From Apodemus sylvaticus (taxonomy: Eukaryota; Chordata; Mammalia; Rodentia; Muridae): 64,000 nt of DNA. The stretch is taken from assembly GCF_947179515.1 (NCBI RefSeq), contig NC_067473.1:101087782-101151781 (forward strand), in the 5' to 3' direction. Shown piece after piece: positions 1-10,400 of the stretch; the stretch's first letter is position 1, and each line of letters begins with the position of its first letter. Below the pieces are notes generated by a model. The model did no database searches and was not told the DNA's origin. It saw nothing but the letters and a program-made list of their open reading frames with translations. The translations under genes were made by a program, and so were the position numbers.

Positions 1-21
1 CCCCCGCGCGACCGCCCTCAC

Positions 22-163
22 CGTGGCTCTGCAGGATCTCGTGCTTGAGGCCGCCGGTGTAGTCGATGAGCTCCTCCAGGCCCCGTTCGCACAGCTGCCC
101 GTAGCCCGAGAACTTGTGCAGCACCTTCTCCAGCTCGCGCTCCACCGTCACGCACTGATCCAT
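22..163 (-). CDS. Rmnd5a: E3 ubiquitin ligase subunit RMND5A, coding exon 1 (partial gene)
   Basis: Reading the minus strand from the ATG at 163-161 gives 47 codons plus one base, beginning MDQCVTVEREL and ending in HEILQSH. I recognise this as the N-terminus of vertebrate RMND5A; the paralogue RMND5B starts MEQCACVERELDKV, so it is excluded. The exon ends at 22, followed by the splice donor GTGAGG, which splits a Gly codon after its first base (phase 1). The start has a strong Kozak context (G at -3, G at +4). RMND5A, about 391 residues in full, is a RING-type subunit of the CTLH (GID) E3 ubiquitin ligase, which marks proteins for proteasomal turnover in cytoplasm and nucleus. This exon holds only the region before the LisH/CTLH and RING domains; the remaining exons lie off the left edge. 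The sequence is GC-rich and has no lesion. The 91-codon ORF overlapping it in another frame is a shadow. Confidence 0.95.
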
Positions 164-843
164 GCCGGAGACCGCGGCGCTCGGCTCCCCGGCGTCCGGG
201 GGTCCGCAGTGGTTCGGCCCGGGCCCCACCGAGGCCGCGTCCTGCTCCTCCTCCCCCAAGGCGGCGGGCAGGCGGCGCGGGAGGCGAAGGCAAGGCGGGC
301 GCTCTAGCCGCGGTGCCGGGGGAGCCCCGCGCAGCCTGTGCCCGCCCGCCCCATGGCGCCCCGGCCCCGCCGCTCGCGCTCGCTCGCTCACTCCCTCGCC
401 CGCCCTACCCGGCGTCGCGTCTCGCCCCGGGCCCCCTGGCTCGCCGCGTTCGGCCGCCCTTCGGCGGCGCCGCCGATTGTTTTTGTTTTCACGGGAACCG
501 GCCGATGACCTGGTTCTCCCGGGCGGCACCAAGAGCCGCGGCCCGGGAGGGGGTCGAGCCTCCCTCACGAGCGGAGGAGGCGGCGCGGGCCGTACCAAGC
601 GCGGACTCGGCGAGGGGCCGAGAGAAGCAGCGGGCAAGCGCGGGCGGAGGGAGCTCCGGCGTTCTGAAGGTGTGGGCGGTACCACGCGGGAGGCCGTGAG
701 GGAGCCGGGCGAGGGCGGAGCGAGCGGCGCAATTGGCCCGCGCAGCTGAACAGGGAACTTTAGCGATAGCGTCAACTACGCGGCCGGTAAACAAGAGGGT
801 GGAAACCGTCCCCCGGATGCTCCGCCCAGAAGCAGAAGACTGA

Positions 844-939
844 CCAATCGACGCGGGGGCTAGGAACGAGACAAAAATCATCCAATCCCTGGCCGAGGCG
901 TAAAACGGCAGCCAATCCTGACTGAGGAGCCAAACCAAT
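844..939 (+). promoter_or_regulatory. Array of four CCAAT boxes (NF-Y type)
   Basis: CCAAT occurs at 844-848, 882-886, 912-916 and 935-939, all in the plus orientation, with spacings of 38, 30 and 23 bp. The flanks (gaccaatcg, tccaatccc, gccaatcct, aaccaatgc) resemble NF-Y sites. NF-Y arrays commonly mark CpG-island promoters. The array lies about 700-780 bp upstream of the Rmnd5a ATG, so it may serve a distal Rmnd5a start or a divergent plus-strand transcript. Binding itself is inferred. Confidence 0.6.
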
Positions 940-1250
940 GCTCTCGCTGTTGGAGGGGGGTGGCTTGGAGAGAAGAGCTAAGAGCTTCTACTGGGAAGCC
1001 GCGAGGGGAAACACGACACAAATCAACCGGGCGGTTTTCTCCAGGACTTCGCCCTGATTGCAATTTGCGTTATCTCCGCATGGCATTTTAACCAACGTTT
1101 CGGCTGAGAGGCCGGCAGAGGGGGACCAAAGGCTGTCAGTCTGGCCGCCCGGTGGCGGTGGCGGAGGGCCCGGGCGGGGTCGCTCACCCGGTGGAAGGTG
1201 GTGGCTCTTAGAGGGATGGCCCGCGCCCAGCGATGGCTAGTTCTGCTTCC

Positions 1251-2330
1251 CTGACGCCCTTCGGCTTGCGAGTGGCCTTCCCTGTCACCTTGTCCACGTG
1301 CTGGGCGTCTTGGTGGCGGTCACGAACACGCGTGGGCGAGCTGAGCAACCTGGCCCTTGCTCCTTGCCCTTACCTTGGCGCTGGGCTTTTGCCCGGGTTT
1401 ACCTCGGGTTCTGGCCTTGGCCTGTGCCTTCTGGCTCACCAGGCTTCTGCCTGCCCTATTCGCTTTTCGCCAGATCCCTGCCTCACAGCCTGGGCCTGGG
1501 AGAGTCCACCTTCTTGGACTTGAAATTCCCAGCTTGCTTGCCTGCTCATAGCATTCCTACCTCCACCATGGTTGTATCACCTCTGCCTCCCCGAATTTTC
1601 TCCATCAATCCATCGTATCTCATACAGCACCATATTTTTTTCTCTCACATCACTTGTCAAAGTCTAAAATAATAATTGGAGTTTTGCTTGCATCACTTAA
1701 GTAAACCTGTGAAGGGTAACCCCTTTGTTGTGGCCTGTTTGTTTCTAGAACACAGCCAGCACCCTGGTGAACAATCTTTGTTTTCCTTTCATTGAGGCGG
1801 TAACCTTTTTGAAGTTCAATTTTCATTTTTATAATTAGGCAGCAAGTGTATACACGATGGCCTTTAATGACAAAGGGTACTGGATATTTGGGAGTTCCGC
1901 TGACGGTATTTCAGGGCACCTTTCTACTCCTCATCACGCCCTTTGCTTTAGTCCTCTTTCTTGGCAGATGACCCTGATTCCTACTTCTCGAAAATAAAAA
2001 CCATTAGCTCCAGCAATCTTGCCATTCTCCTCAGAAGGTTTTCTAGCTACCATCCATTTTGTGAAAGTGCTCTGCATCCAAAAGAACAAAAGGCTCTCTT
2101 CCTTTGTAAAACAAGCCCGAGGGGGCCTGGCATCATCTTACTGCTGTCTGGAGCATCCTTGCCGGGGTGTACTTTAGTTCCTCCTGTTTGGGGATGGAAT
2201 GGACCTGATTAGCAACCTTCACTTGACCCCTCTGAAGCCGCTGCCCTCTTTAGCTGCCACACTGCACAGACAAATCTTGCTCCTCCTTTTGGTCCAAGGT
2301 TCTCCTTAATAGTTTCACACACCTCTCTCT
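1251..2330. other. Island shore and non-coding sequence without recognised element
   Basis: GC content falls across this stretch. Short open frames occur (for example 1298-1672 plus) but have no family likeness, no splice context and no repeat signature that I recognise. Confidence 0.5.
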
Positions 2331-2380
2331 CCCCTCCCCTCCCCTCCCCTCCCCTCCCCTCCCCTCCCCTCCCCTCCCCT
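2331..2380. repeat. (CCCCT)10 microsatellite
   Basis: Ten perfect CCCCT units. The minus strand reads (AGGGG)n, a regular G-quadruplex pattern. Confidence 0.97.
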
Positions 2381-2396
2381 CTCCTTTTTTTCTAGA

Positions 2397-2490
2397 GGTT
2401 GTTAGAATAACTAAATGAGATAATCCATGTAAGGCCTATAAGGCCTTCGACATAATGCCTGGCACATACATGTAAGAGCTATTCTTAGCC
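2397..2490 (+). mobile_element. MIR SINE relic
   Basis: Contains the MIR-like core 'aaatgagataat.catgtaa' followed by 'tgcctggcacat', the usual MIR 3' half, in diverged form. Ancient mammalian tRNA-derived SINE. Confidence 0.75.
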
Positions 2491-2640
2491 ACCAAGCAGA
2501 ACTAGTGACTCTTCATTAACTGCAGTTTCAGATCCGGTGAGCTGCACGATGCCCAGTGTAACCTGTCGCAGCCCCGTCCTACCACGCAGCACGGCTCATT
2601 CATGCCAACCCCCATGCTGTTTACTTATCATAAGCTTTCA

Positions 2641-2744
2641 GATTTTTCTCTTCCAGCAACAGGACAAATTCTCTTTATTGATAACACCTGAGCCTGCACA
2701 AATACACAAAGTACCAATCCCAGGTAGCTATTTAAATTAAAATG
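2641..2744 (+). repeat. Copy 1 of a diverged local duplication
   Basis: Shares 'tttttctcttccag', 'aggacaaatt', 'acacctgagcctgcaca', 'accaatc' and 'tagcta.ttaaa' with 3852-3956 in the same order and orientation. Either a local duplication or two copies of an unnamed element; the hAT relic begins inside it. Confidence 0.8.
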
Positions 2745-2876
2745 TGAAATCAAAATTTCAGTTCCTTCACTGTACTAATCACATTTCAGGTTCTCCGTAA
2801 GCTACAGTGACTAATGACTACTCTGCCAATCGGTATATTTTCCTCCGTATGAAAGCTCTAATTGTGCGGATTGAGA
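2715..2876. mobile_element. hAT-Charlie-type MITE relic
   Basis: The series 'tagctatttaaatt', 'ttcagttcct', 'cacatttca', 'gctacagtgac' and the terminal 'gaaagctctaattg' follows, in order, the old mammalian element with 'cacatgtggctatttaaat' and 'ttctattggacagcgctg' ends. Diverged and probably missing one end. Confidence 0.55.
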
Positions 2877-3059
2877 CCATGACTACAGTAAAACTACTAG
2901 GAATTCATCCGACATGCACATCCATATTTCTAGTTCAGTTTCTAGTTGATTACAACTTGTGTATTGGCCTGGCTAATTTACTGTCAACTTTAGCAAGGAT
3001 AGTTATTTACAAAAAGGAACCTTAACTGAGAAAAATGTGTCCATCATATCCCCTAGGTA

Positions 3060-3342
3060 AGCAAGCCTAATAACCATTCTCTGGAAAGACCAGCTCCCAG
3101 AGAATGGTGTCACCTCTGGGCAGGTGATCTAGGGTGTCTAAGAAAGTAAGCCGAGCAAGCCAGTAAGCAACACTCCTCCATGGCGTCTGCTCGAGCTCCT
3201 GCCTCGCGTTCCTGCCTTGAGTTCCTGTCCTGACTTCCCTTACGATGGAGTGTTATAATCGGAAATAAACCCTTTTCTCTCACATTGCTTTTGTGTGTGG
3301 TGCTTTATCACAACCATGAAATCCCTCACTGAGACATTCACT
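3060..3342 (+). mobile_element. Rodent interspersed repeat (RMER-type 'gtcaacttgacac' family), 3' part
   Basis: Carries the family marks 'gagcaagccagtaagcaacactcctccatggc', 'cctgacttcc', 'aaataaaccctttt' and a tail like 'tttatcacaaccatgaaa'. Same family as 6000-6370 and 58839-59230. The family name is uncertain; membership by mutual similarity is clear. Confidence 0.65.
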
Positions 3343-3344
3343 TA

Positions 3345-3579
3345 ACTACAGAGCTGACTTCTTTTTCTTCTCTTTGACTTAAACAGAAGAAGTGCTCTCA
3401 AGTGTTTGTTGAGGGAAAGCAGGCAGTTAGGTGACAGGAAACTTCAGAGGTCCAATCGTGCTTGGAAAATCAGACTCTTCCGCTCCCCTTTTGGATGGGT
3501 CTTCTCATCCAGTTCATCACTGTGCTAATCCCAAATTCTGAATTCTCAAAGAAGGAGCTTTAGAAGCAAGAAGTATTGT
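3345..3579. other. No recognised element
   Basis: Non-coding sequence between two repeats; nothing identified. Confidence 0.4.
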
Positions 3580-3765
3580 AGAGACTGGAGAGGTGGTCTG
3601 GTGGGTAAGAATGCGTGCTACTCTTCACACAGGGGGACTTGGTTTCAGCTCAAAGCCAGTAATCTGTACCTTCAGTTCCAGGGCATCTGATTCCCTCTCC
3701 AAGCACTGAACTTACATGGTTAAGTGTAAACACTTAAAAAAGAAATAAAATGAAACTTTAGAAAT
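3580..3765 (+). mobile_element. B3 SINE (B2 family)
   Basis: Diverged tRNA-derived head 'actggagaggtggtctggtgggtaag', internal 'ggacttggtttcagctc' and an A-rich tail with 'aaataaaat'. Confidence 0.75.
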
Positions 3766-3851
3766 TGGATTATAGGTTTGGATGTGAAATGTTCCCTGTG
3801 GGCTCACGTATGATCACTTGATCCCTACCTGGTCTCAGCAGTTGGGAATTC

Positions 3852-3956
3852 ATATTTTTCTCTTCCAGTACAGGACAAATTGTATTTATTGGTAACACCT
3901 GAGCCTGCACAGATACTACAAAGCACCAATCACATGTAGCTACTTAAAGTTAAATT
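3852..3956 (+). repeat. Copy 2 of a diverged local duplication
   Basis: Partner of 2641-2744, about 1.2 kb away, same orientation, with small indels. Here 'cacatgtagctactt' is closer to the hAT consensus than in copy 1. Confidence 0.8.
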
Positions 3957-4547
3957 TTCTGGAAACTGTAGGATATGTAGCTTCATTGGAAGTAGGTCCT
4001 GAAGGTGAACCTTTAAAGTTACAGCTGGTTCCCAATCCCTCCCTTAATCTCAGATTCTCACCCACTGTGAAGTGAAGATCCTTCTCTGTTCCAGGCTTCT
4101 GCCACAGCTGTGCTCTTCCTAAGTACAGAGGCAGAGCAGATCTGGATGGACCCCTCTGAAACCATCAGCGGAGTAAGTCTTTCCCCCTTTTAAGTTGTTT
4201 TTGGCAAGCAGTTTGTGACTAACAAAGTAATCGATATGGGAGGGTCACTCAGTCTCCAGAACAGCCACAAATAATATCCCTATGATTTTTGCATTTTTTA
4301 AAACCATAACAAGAAATATATACATGTAAGGAAAGTCCTTTGCAGTGTTGAATGAACTCCTGGGATTGTGTTCCGTACAGCAGTTATTCTGGAATTTGCT
4401 CTGGTCCTCCTCTCTACTCTAAATTTGACACCGTGGTACATAAATAAACATTAACTTAAAAGTAAAGAAGATCTAGGAGAGCAGGTGCATGCCTAAGACC
4501 CTACATTTTATCCCGAACCAGGCTAAATAAAAGGAATGGCATGTGGT
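3957..4547. other. No recognised element
   Basis: AT-rich non-coding sequence; no repeat, exon or RNA gene recognised. Confidence 0.4.
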
Positions 4548-5155
4548 GGTTAAGATTGACTGTCAATTTGGCAAGATTTAGACTCACTAGGAGCCGCTCA
4601 GCATGCCTGTAAGGGAGTCTCTAGATTAGGTTATTTGATATGGGAAGACACGCGCCACCCCCAATGTAAGTGGGCACCATACCATGAGCTGTGCCCCAGA
4701 CTGAATAAAAAGGAAAGGGCTGAGCAGGAGCAGGAGCAGCACCGTCTCTCTGCCTCTCTGTCTCTCTGCCTCTCTGCCTCTCTGCCTCTCTGCCTCTCTG
4801 CCTCTCTGTATCTCTGCATCTCTGCCTCTCTGCCTCTCTGTCTCTCTGCCTCTCTGCCTCTCTGCCTCTCTGCCTCTCTCTCTCTGTCTCTGTCTCTCTG
4901 CCTCTCTGCCTCTCTGCCTCTCTGCCTCTCTGCCTCTCTGCCTCTCTGCCTCTCTGCCTCTCTGCCTCTCTGCCTCTCTGCCTCTCTGCCTCTCTGCCTC
5001 TGGACGGTGGCTGCAGTGTGCCGCTGCTTCACACTCCAGCTGCCGTGACTTTATTCCTACCATATGGCTGTTCCTCTCACTTCTGAGCCAAAATACCTCA
5101 TTCCTTGCATTGCTTTGGTCAATTCTTGGTTGCAGCAACAAGGCAATTAATTAAT
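4548..5155 (+). mobile_element. Rodent RMER-type repeat interrupted by a microsatellite expansion
   Basis: Left part (4548-4740) has 'gactgtcaatttggcaagatttagactcactagg' and 'gactgaataaaaaggaaa'; right part (5005-5155) has 'gctccagctgccgtgac', 'gagccaaaatacctc' and 'gttgcagcaacaaggcaa', matching the 5' and 3' halves of this family. The CTGCCTCT array has grown between them, where the family usually has a short CT-rich stretch. Confidence 0.6.
4744..5001. repeat. (CTGCCTCT)n microsatellite, about 32 units
   Basis: About 258 bp of 8-bp units CTGCCTCT with occasional CTGTCTCT, CTGTATCT or CTGCATCT variants and a short (TC)n slip near 4875. The long open frames on both strands here (ERQRGREA or LCLSASLP repeats) are products of the 8-bp period, not genes. 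Confidence 0.97.
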
Positions 5156-5384
5156 AGGGAGGACGGAGCATTTTATCTTTTGATTCAAAATACATATTAG
5201 TTTTAAGAAAACTAGAAAACAAAACAAAACAAAAAAAAATCCTTGGAAATTCCAAAACCTGGGATGGGGGAATTAGAGGAACATCCTTGGGATGAATTTC
5301 CCTAGTTTTTCCTATGTAGACACCTCCATGTGCATTTTTACCAAAGAGAGATAGCATTGTATTTACTACTTTATTTTATTGTTG
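5156..5384. other. No recognised element
   Basis: Non-coding; a short A-rich run near 5221-5240. Confidence 0.4.
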
Positions 5385-5580
5385 AAAAAGGATCTCGACT
5401 ATCCCAGGCTGGATTCAAACCCATTATGTAGCTGAAGATGAACTTGAACCCCTGATCTTCCCATATCTACATCACTGCTGGCACTGCTGGCACTGCTGGT
5501 ATTCCAGATATATGCTACCACAACAGACCCAGGATTTTATGCATTCTACCAACAGAGCTACATCCCCAACTCCACTATTT
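5385..5580 (-). mobile_element. B4 SINE (B1-ID fusion)
   Basis: Read on the plus strand: 'atcccaggctggattcaaacccattatgtagctgaagatgaacttgaa' (B1 half, reverse) then 'ttatgcattctaccaacagagctacatccccaa' (ID half, reverse). The 'cactgctgg' triplication at 5474-5501 is internal slippage. Confidence 0.75.
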
Positions 5581-5734
5581 TATAAACTGATTTTGTTGTT
5601 CAGTAACAACAAAAAGAAAAAATACATTATTCTTTTTAAGAAAAATCTCCTTTGCCCTGGGGAGAAGTTTCAGGGAGTAAAGCATGTGTTACACAAGACT
5701 GAGCACTGGAGTTTAGGTGCTCACCACCACATGT

Positions 5735-5970
5735 AGCTGGATGCAGAGGTTGTGTCTGTAATCTTGGCACTTCTACAGAGAGTCGGGAGGCAGAAAGAGA
5801 AGACTAGAAGCTCGTGGGACAGCTAGCCTGGTACAGTCAGTGGCTAACCACAAGACCTACTGCCTCAAACAAGTTAGAAGGTAAGGACTGACGCCCAAGG
5901 TTGTGCCCTGAATCTACATGTGTCCTGACATATGCCTACCCTCACTCACACAGGTGAACACACAACATAC
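5735..5970 (+). mobile_element. RSINE1 (B4-class SINE)
   Basis: Contains 'tgtaatcttggcactt', 'agctagcctggtacagtcagtggctaaccacaagacc' and 'actgacgcccaaggttgt', the RSINE1 order, ending in a CA-rich tail. Confidence 0.65.
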
Positions 5971-5999
5971 ACAACATTTTAAAACAGAAATAAAATGTC

Positions 6000-6370
6000 C
6001 TGGTTTTCTGTCAATTAGACATAAGTTAGTATTATTAGCTGGGAAGAGGAACCTGCAAATTTATACAGGGTATTTTCTTGGTTAATGATTGATGCGGTAG
6101 TGCCCAGCTCACTGAGGGTGACACCACCTCTGGTCATGGGATTCTGTAATGTCTAAGAAAATAGCCTGAGCAAGCCACGGAGAGCAAGCCAGCAAGCAGC
6201 CTTCCTCCAAGGCTCCAGTTCCTGCCTCAGGTTCCTGCCCTGAGTTCTTGCCATGACATCCCACAGCAGTGGACTGTGATGGGGACTTTTAAGAGGAAAT
6301 AGACCCTTCCTTCTCAAGTTGCTTCCAGTCATGACCTTTCAGCACAGCCATAAAAAGCAAACTAGGACAT
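6000..6370 (+). mobile_element. Rodent RMER-type repeat
   Basis: Nearly full family member: 'tggttttctgtcaattagacata', 'ggtgacaccacctctgg', 'gagcaagccagcaagcagc', 'gttcctgccctgagttc' and 'ttcagcacagccataaaaagcaaactagga'. Confidence 0.7.
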
Positions 6371-6412
6371 CAAAGAGCAGACTGATTAATTCTTAGAATC
6401 TGAAAAGCAGAA

Positions 6413-6446
6413 GCAAGACAGACAGAGAGAGAGAGAGAGAGAGAGA
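6413..6446. repeat. (GA)n microsatellite
   Basis: A GA run preceded by short GACA units. Confidence 0.95.
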
Positions 6447-7143
6447 ATTCCTAGATTTCATTTCTCAAATTTGGAAAATATTTTTTAGAAATTTACTTCC
6501 AAAAAAGAAAGAAATTTACTTCCTTTAAAAAATTTCATGCAAAATATATTTAGAGATAAGGATAAGAGAGGCCCTTATTGTAGTTTCAAAAATGAATCAG
6601 CAAAGTTTTCACAGACTGGCCACCAGAGCCTGGCTTTGTTACAGTTCGCAGCTAGTGGGGCAAACGGACAAAATGCACTATTATGAAATACTGAATCATG
6701 AAAAAAAAATTGCCCCTCTTCAATATTTCACAAAATCAATTTTCACCTTATCCATTCTGGAGATCACCACTAAGACAGCTTCAGAAGGAATGAAAGCATG
6801 AGGTCCGATGGTGCGGATCCACAGTGTGAACGCTTCTGCTCTTTGTATCCATGCTGTGGTCTGGGAGATACTGACATTGGTCAGCTGGATGAATGGTCTT
6901 TGTTTGCCTCTTGACCTACTCTCTAGGATCAGTGGGCAGTGCAGAAAATGACCTGCTTCTTTAATGCCAACCTGCCCCCTTTTCTGTCCCATGAATGTTA
7001 ACCTAGGTTAGCTGTGCACAGCAGCCAAGCTCACACAGCACCGCCTTCACTACTTTTCAGGCTACCATGGTTCTAATCTGGCTTCCAAGCAAATACGCTA
7101 CTTCCTACTAGAGTTCTGGTGAGGATGGTCCGTGTGTCTGGTA
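6447..7143. other. Unassigned sequence left of the L1
   Basis: About 700 bp without a recognised repeat. Open frames at 6592-6801 (plus) and 6720-6992 (minus) overlap each other and resemble nothing I know. Confidence 0.45.
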
Positions 7144-7150
7144 CTCAGCC

Positions 7151-7160
7151 CCAGGGATAT
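7151..7160. repeat. Target-site duplication of the L1, 3' side
   Basis: ccagggatat, matching 13170-13179; extends imperfectly left to 7144. Confidence 0.7.
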
Positions 7161-7177
7161 GTTTTTCTTTTTTTTTA

Positions 7178-7416
7178 TTGATATATTTTTTATTTACATT
7201 TCAAATGATTTCCCCTTTTCTGGGTCCCCACTCCCCACAAGTCCCATAAGCCCTCTTCCCTCCCCCTGTTCCTCCATCTACCCCTTCCCACTTCCCTGTT
7301 CTGGAATTCCCCTATACTCTTGCACTGAGTCTTTCCAGAACCAGGGGCCACTCCTCCATTCTTTTTGGACATCATTTAATTTGTGGATTATGTCTTGGGT
7401 ATTCAAAGTTTCTAGG
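7178..7416 (-). other. L1 3' UTR
   Basis: Follows the ORF2 stop. On the plus strand it includes the pyrimidine-rich 'ccccttcccacttccctgttctgg' stretch; the minus strand is the G-rich polypurine tract typical of rodent L1 3' UTRs. Confidence 0.85.
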
Positions 7417-10400
7417 CTAATATCCACTTATCAGTGAGCGCATACCATGATTGATCTTTTGAGACTGGGTTACCTCACTTAGTATGATGTTCTCCAGCTC
7501 CATCCATTTGTCTAAGAATTTCATGAATTCATTGTTTCTAATGGCTGAATAGTAAGTACTCCATTGTGTAAATATACCACATTTTTTGTATCCATTCCTC
7601 CGTTGAAAGACACCTAGGTTCTTTCCAGCTTCTGGCTACTACAAATAGGGCTGCTATGAACATAGTGGAGCATGTGTCCTTATTGCATGCTGAAGAATCC
7701 TCTGGATATATGCCCAGGAGTGGTATAACGGGGTCCTCATGAAGTGTCATGCCCAGTTTTCTGAGGAACCGCCAGACTGATTTCCAAAGTGGTTGTACCA
7801 TCTTGCAATCTCACCAGCAGTGGAGGAGTGTTCCTCTTTCTCCACATCCTCGCCAACACCTGCTGTCTCCTGAGTTTTTGACCTTAGTCATTCTGACTGG
7901 TGTGAGGTGAAATCTCAGGGTTGTTTTGATTTGCATTTCCCTAATGATTAATGATGTTGAACATTTCTTAAGGTGTTTCTCAGCCCTCCAAAGTTCTTCA
8001 TGTGAAAATTCTTTGTTTAGCTCGGTACCCCACTTTTTAATGGGGTTATTTGGTTCTCTGGGTTCTACTTTCTTGAGTTCTCTGTATATATTAGATATTA
8101 GCCCTCTGTCGCATTTAGAGTTGGTGAAGATCCTTTCCCAATCTGTTGGTTGATGTTTTGTCCTTTTGACAGTGTCCTTTGCCTTACAGAAACTTTGTAG
8201 TTTTATGAGGTCCCATTTGTCAATTCTTGATCTTAGAGCATAAGCTATTGGTGTTCTATTCAGGAACTTTTCCCCTGTGCCCATGTCCTCCAGGGTCTTC
8301 CCCAGTTTCTTTTCGATTGGTTTCAGTGTGTCAGGTTTTATGTGGAGGTCCTTGATCCATTTGGAGTTGAGCTTAGTACAAGGAGGTAATGGATCAATTC
8401 GCATTCTTCTGCATGCTGACCTCCAATTGAACCAGCACCATTTATTGAAAAGACTATCTTTTTTCCACTGGATGCTTTTAGCTCCTTTGTCGAAGATCAA
8501 GTGACCATAGGTGTGTTGGTTCATGTCTGGGTCTTCAATCCTATTCCATTGATCTGCTTGCCTGATATTGTACCAATACCATGCAGTTTTTATCACTATT
8601 GCTCTGTAATAAAGTTTGAAGTCTGGGATACTGAATCCCCCTGAAGTTCTCTTACTGTTGAGAATAGTTTTAGCTATCCTGGGGTTTTTTCTTATTCCAG
8701 ATGAATATGAGAATTTCTCTTTCTAGCTCTATGAAGAACTGGGTTGGGATTTTTATGGGGATAGCATTGAATCTGTAGATTGCCTTTGGCAAGATTGCCA
8801 TTTTAACTATATTAATCCTGCCAATCCATGAGCATGGAAGATTTTTCCATTTTCTGAGATCTTCTTCGATTTCCTTCTTCAGAGATCTGAAGTTCTTGTC
8901 ATATAGATCTTTCACTTGTTTGGTTAGAGTCACCCCCAAGATACTTTATGCTGTTTGTAGCTATTGTGAAGGGAGTCATTTCCCTAATTTCTTTCTCAGT
9001 CTGCTTATCCTTTGAATATATAAAGGCTACTGATTTGCTTGTTGATTTTGTAGCCAGCCACTTTGCTGAAGTTGTTTATCAGCTGTAGGAGTTCTCTAGT
9101 AGAGTTTTTTGGGTCACTTAAGTATACTATCATATAATCTGTAAATAGTGATAGTTTGACTTCTTCCTTTCCAATTTGTATCCCTTTGACCTCCTTATGT
9201 TGTCTAATTGCTCTAGCTAGGACTTCAAGAACTATATTGAAAAGATATGGAGAGAGGGGGCAGCCTTGTCCCTGATTTTAGTGGGATTGATTCAAGTTTC
9301 TCTCCATTTAGTTTGATGTTGGCTACCGGTTTGCTGTATATTGCTTTTACTATGTTTAGATATGGGCCTTGAATTCCTGTCCTTTCCAAGACTTTTAGCA
9401 TGAAAGGATGCTGAATTTTGTCAAATGCTTTTTCAGCATCTAATGAAATGATCATGTGTTTTTTTTCTTTGAGTTTGTTTATATAGTGGATAGCATTTAT
9501 GGATTTCCTTATATTGAACCATCCCTGCATCCCTGGGATGAAGCCTACTTGATCATGGTGGATGATCGTTTTTTATGTGTTCTTGGATTCAGTGGGCAAG
9601 AATTTTATTTAGTATTTTTGCATCGATATTCATAAGGGAAATTGGCCTGAAATTCTCTTTCTTAGTTGGATCTTTGTGTGGTTTTGGTATCAGCGTAATA
9701 GTGGCTTAGAAGGAGTTGGGTAGTGTTCCTTCTGTTTCTATTTGGTGGAAAAGTTTGAAGAGTATTGGTGTTAAGTCTTCTTTGAAGGTCTGATAGAATT
9801 CTGCACTGAAACCGTCTGGTCCTGTGCTTTTGTTGGTCGGAAGCCTATCTATGACCCCTTCTATTTCTTTAGGGGTTATGGGTCTGTTTAGATGGTCTAT
9901 TTGATCCTGGTTTAATTTTGGTAATGGGTATCTGTCTAAGAAAATGTCCATTTCCTCCAGATTCTCCTGTTGTGTTGAGTACAGGTTTTTGTAGTAGGAT
10001 CTGATGATTTTTTGAATTTCCTCCGTTTCTGTTGTAATATCTCCGTTTTCATTTCTAATTTTGTTAATTTGGATACTTTCTCTATGCCCTTTGGTTAGTC
10101 TGGCTAAGGGTTTATCTATCTTGTTGATTTTTTCAAAGAACCAGCTTTTGGTTTTGTTGATTCTTTGTATGGTTCTCTTGGTTTCTACTTGATTGATTTC
10201 AGCCCTGAGTTTGATGATTTCCTGTCTTCTTCTCCTGGGTGAATTAGCTTCTTCTTGTTCCAGGGCTTTCAGTTGTTCCGTTAATCTTCTAGTGTATGCT
10301 CTCTCAAATTTCTTTTTGGAGGCACTCAAAGCTATGAGTTTTCCTCTTAGCACTGCTTTCATTGTGTCCCATAGATTTGTGTATGTTGTGCCTTCATTTT

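Larger units (their letters stand above)
1..1250. promoter_or_regulatory. CpG island and promoter region of Rmnd5a
   Basis: The first 1.25 kb is very GC-rich and dense in CpG, unlike the AT-rich, CpG-poor sequence that follows. It contains the Rmnd5a start codon and its 5' UTR. The exact transcription start cannot be read from sequence; no TATA box is placed convincingly, as expected for a housekeeping CpG-island promoter. GC boxes such as gtgggcggt (671) and gggcgg are present, and an inverted CCAAT (attgg) sits at 732-736. The island reaches about 1.1 kb upstream of the ATG, further than exon 1 alone needs, which leaves room for a divergent transcript on the plus strand. Confidence 0.85.

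Noticed and set aside
18..293. 91-codon minus-strand frame over the CpG island
   Set aside because: It is out of frame with Rmnd5a exon 1 and is open only because GC-rich sequence has few stops.
162..749. 195-codon plus-strand frame in the CpG island
   Set aside because: Low-complexity Arg/Gly/Pro translation of GC-rich promoter DNA; no homology or start context.
2331..2380. CRISPR-like or other prokaryotic repeat structures anywhere in the window
   Set aside because: All tandem arrays are ordinary microsatellites or minisatellites without unique spacers; the genome is mammalian.
4626..5141. Long ERQRGREA-repeat protein (minus) and LCLSASLP-repeat protein (plus)
   Set aside because: Both are products of the 8-bp CTGCCTCT period.
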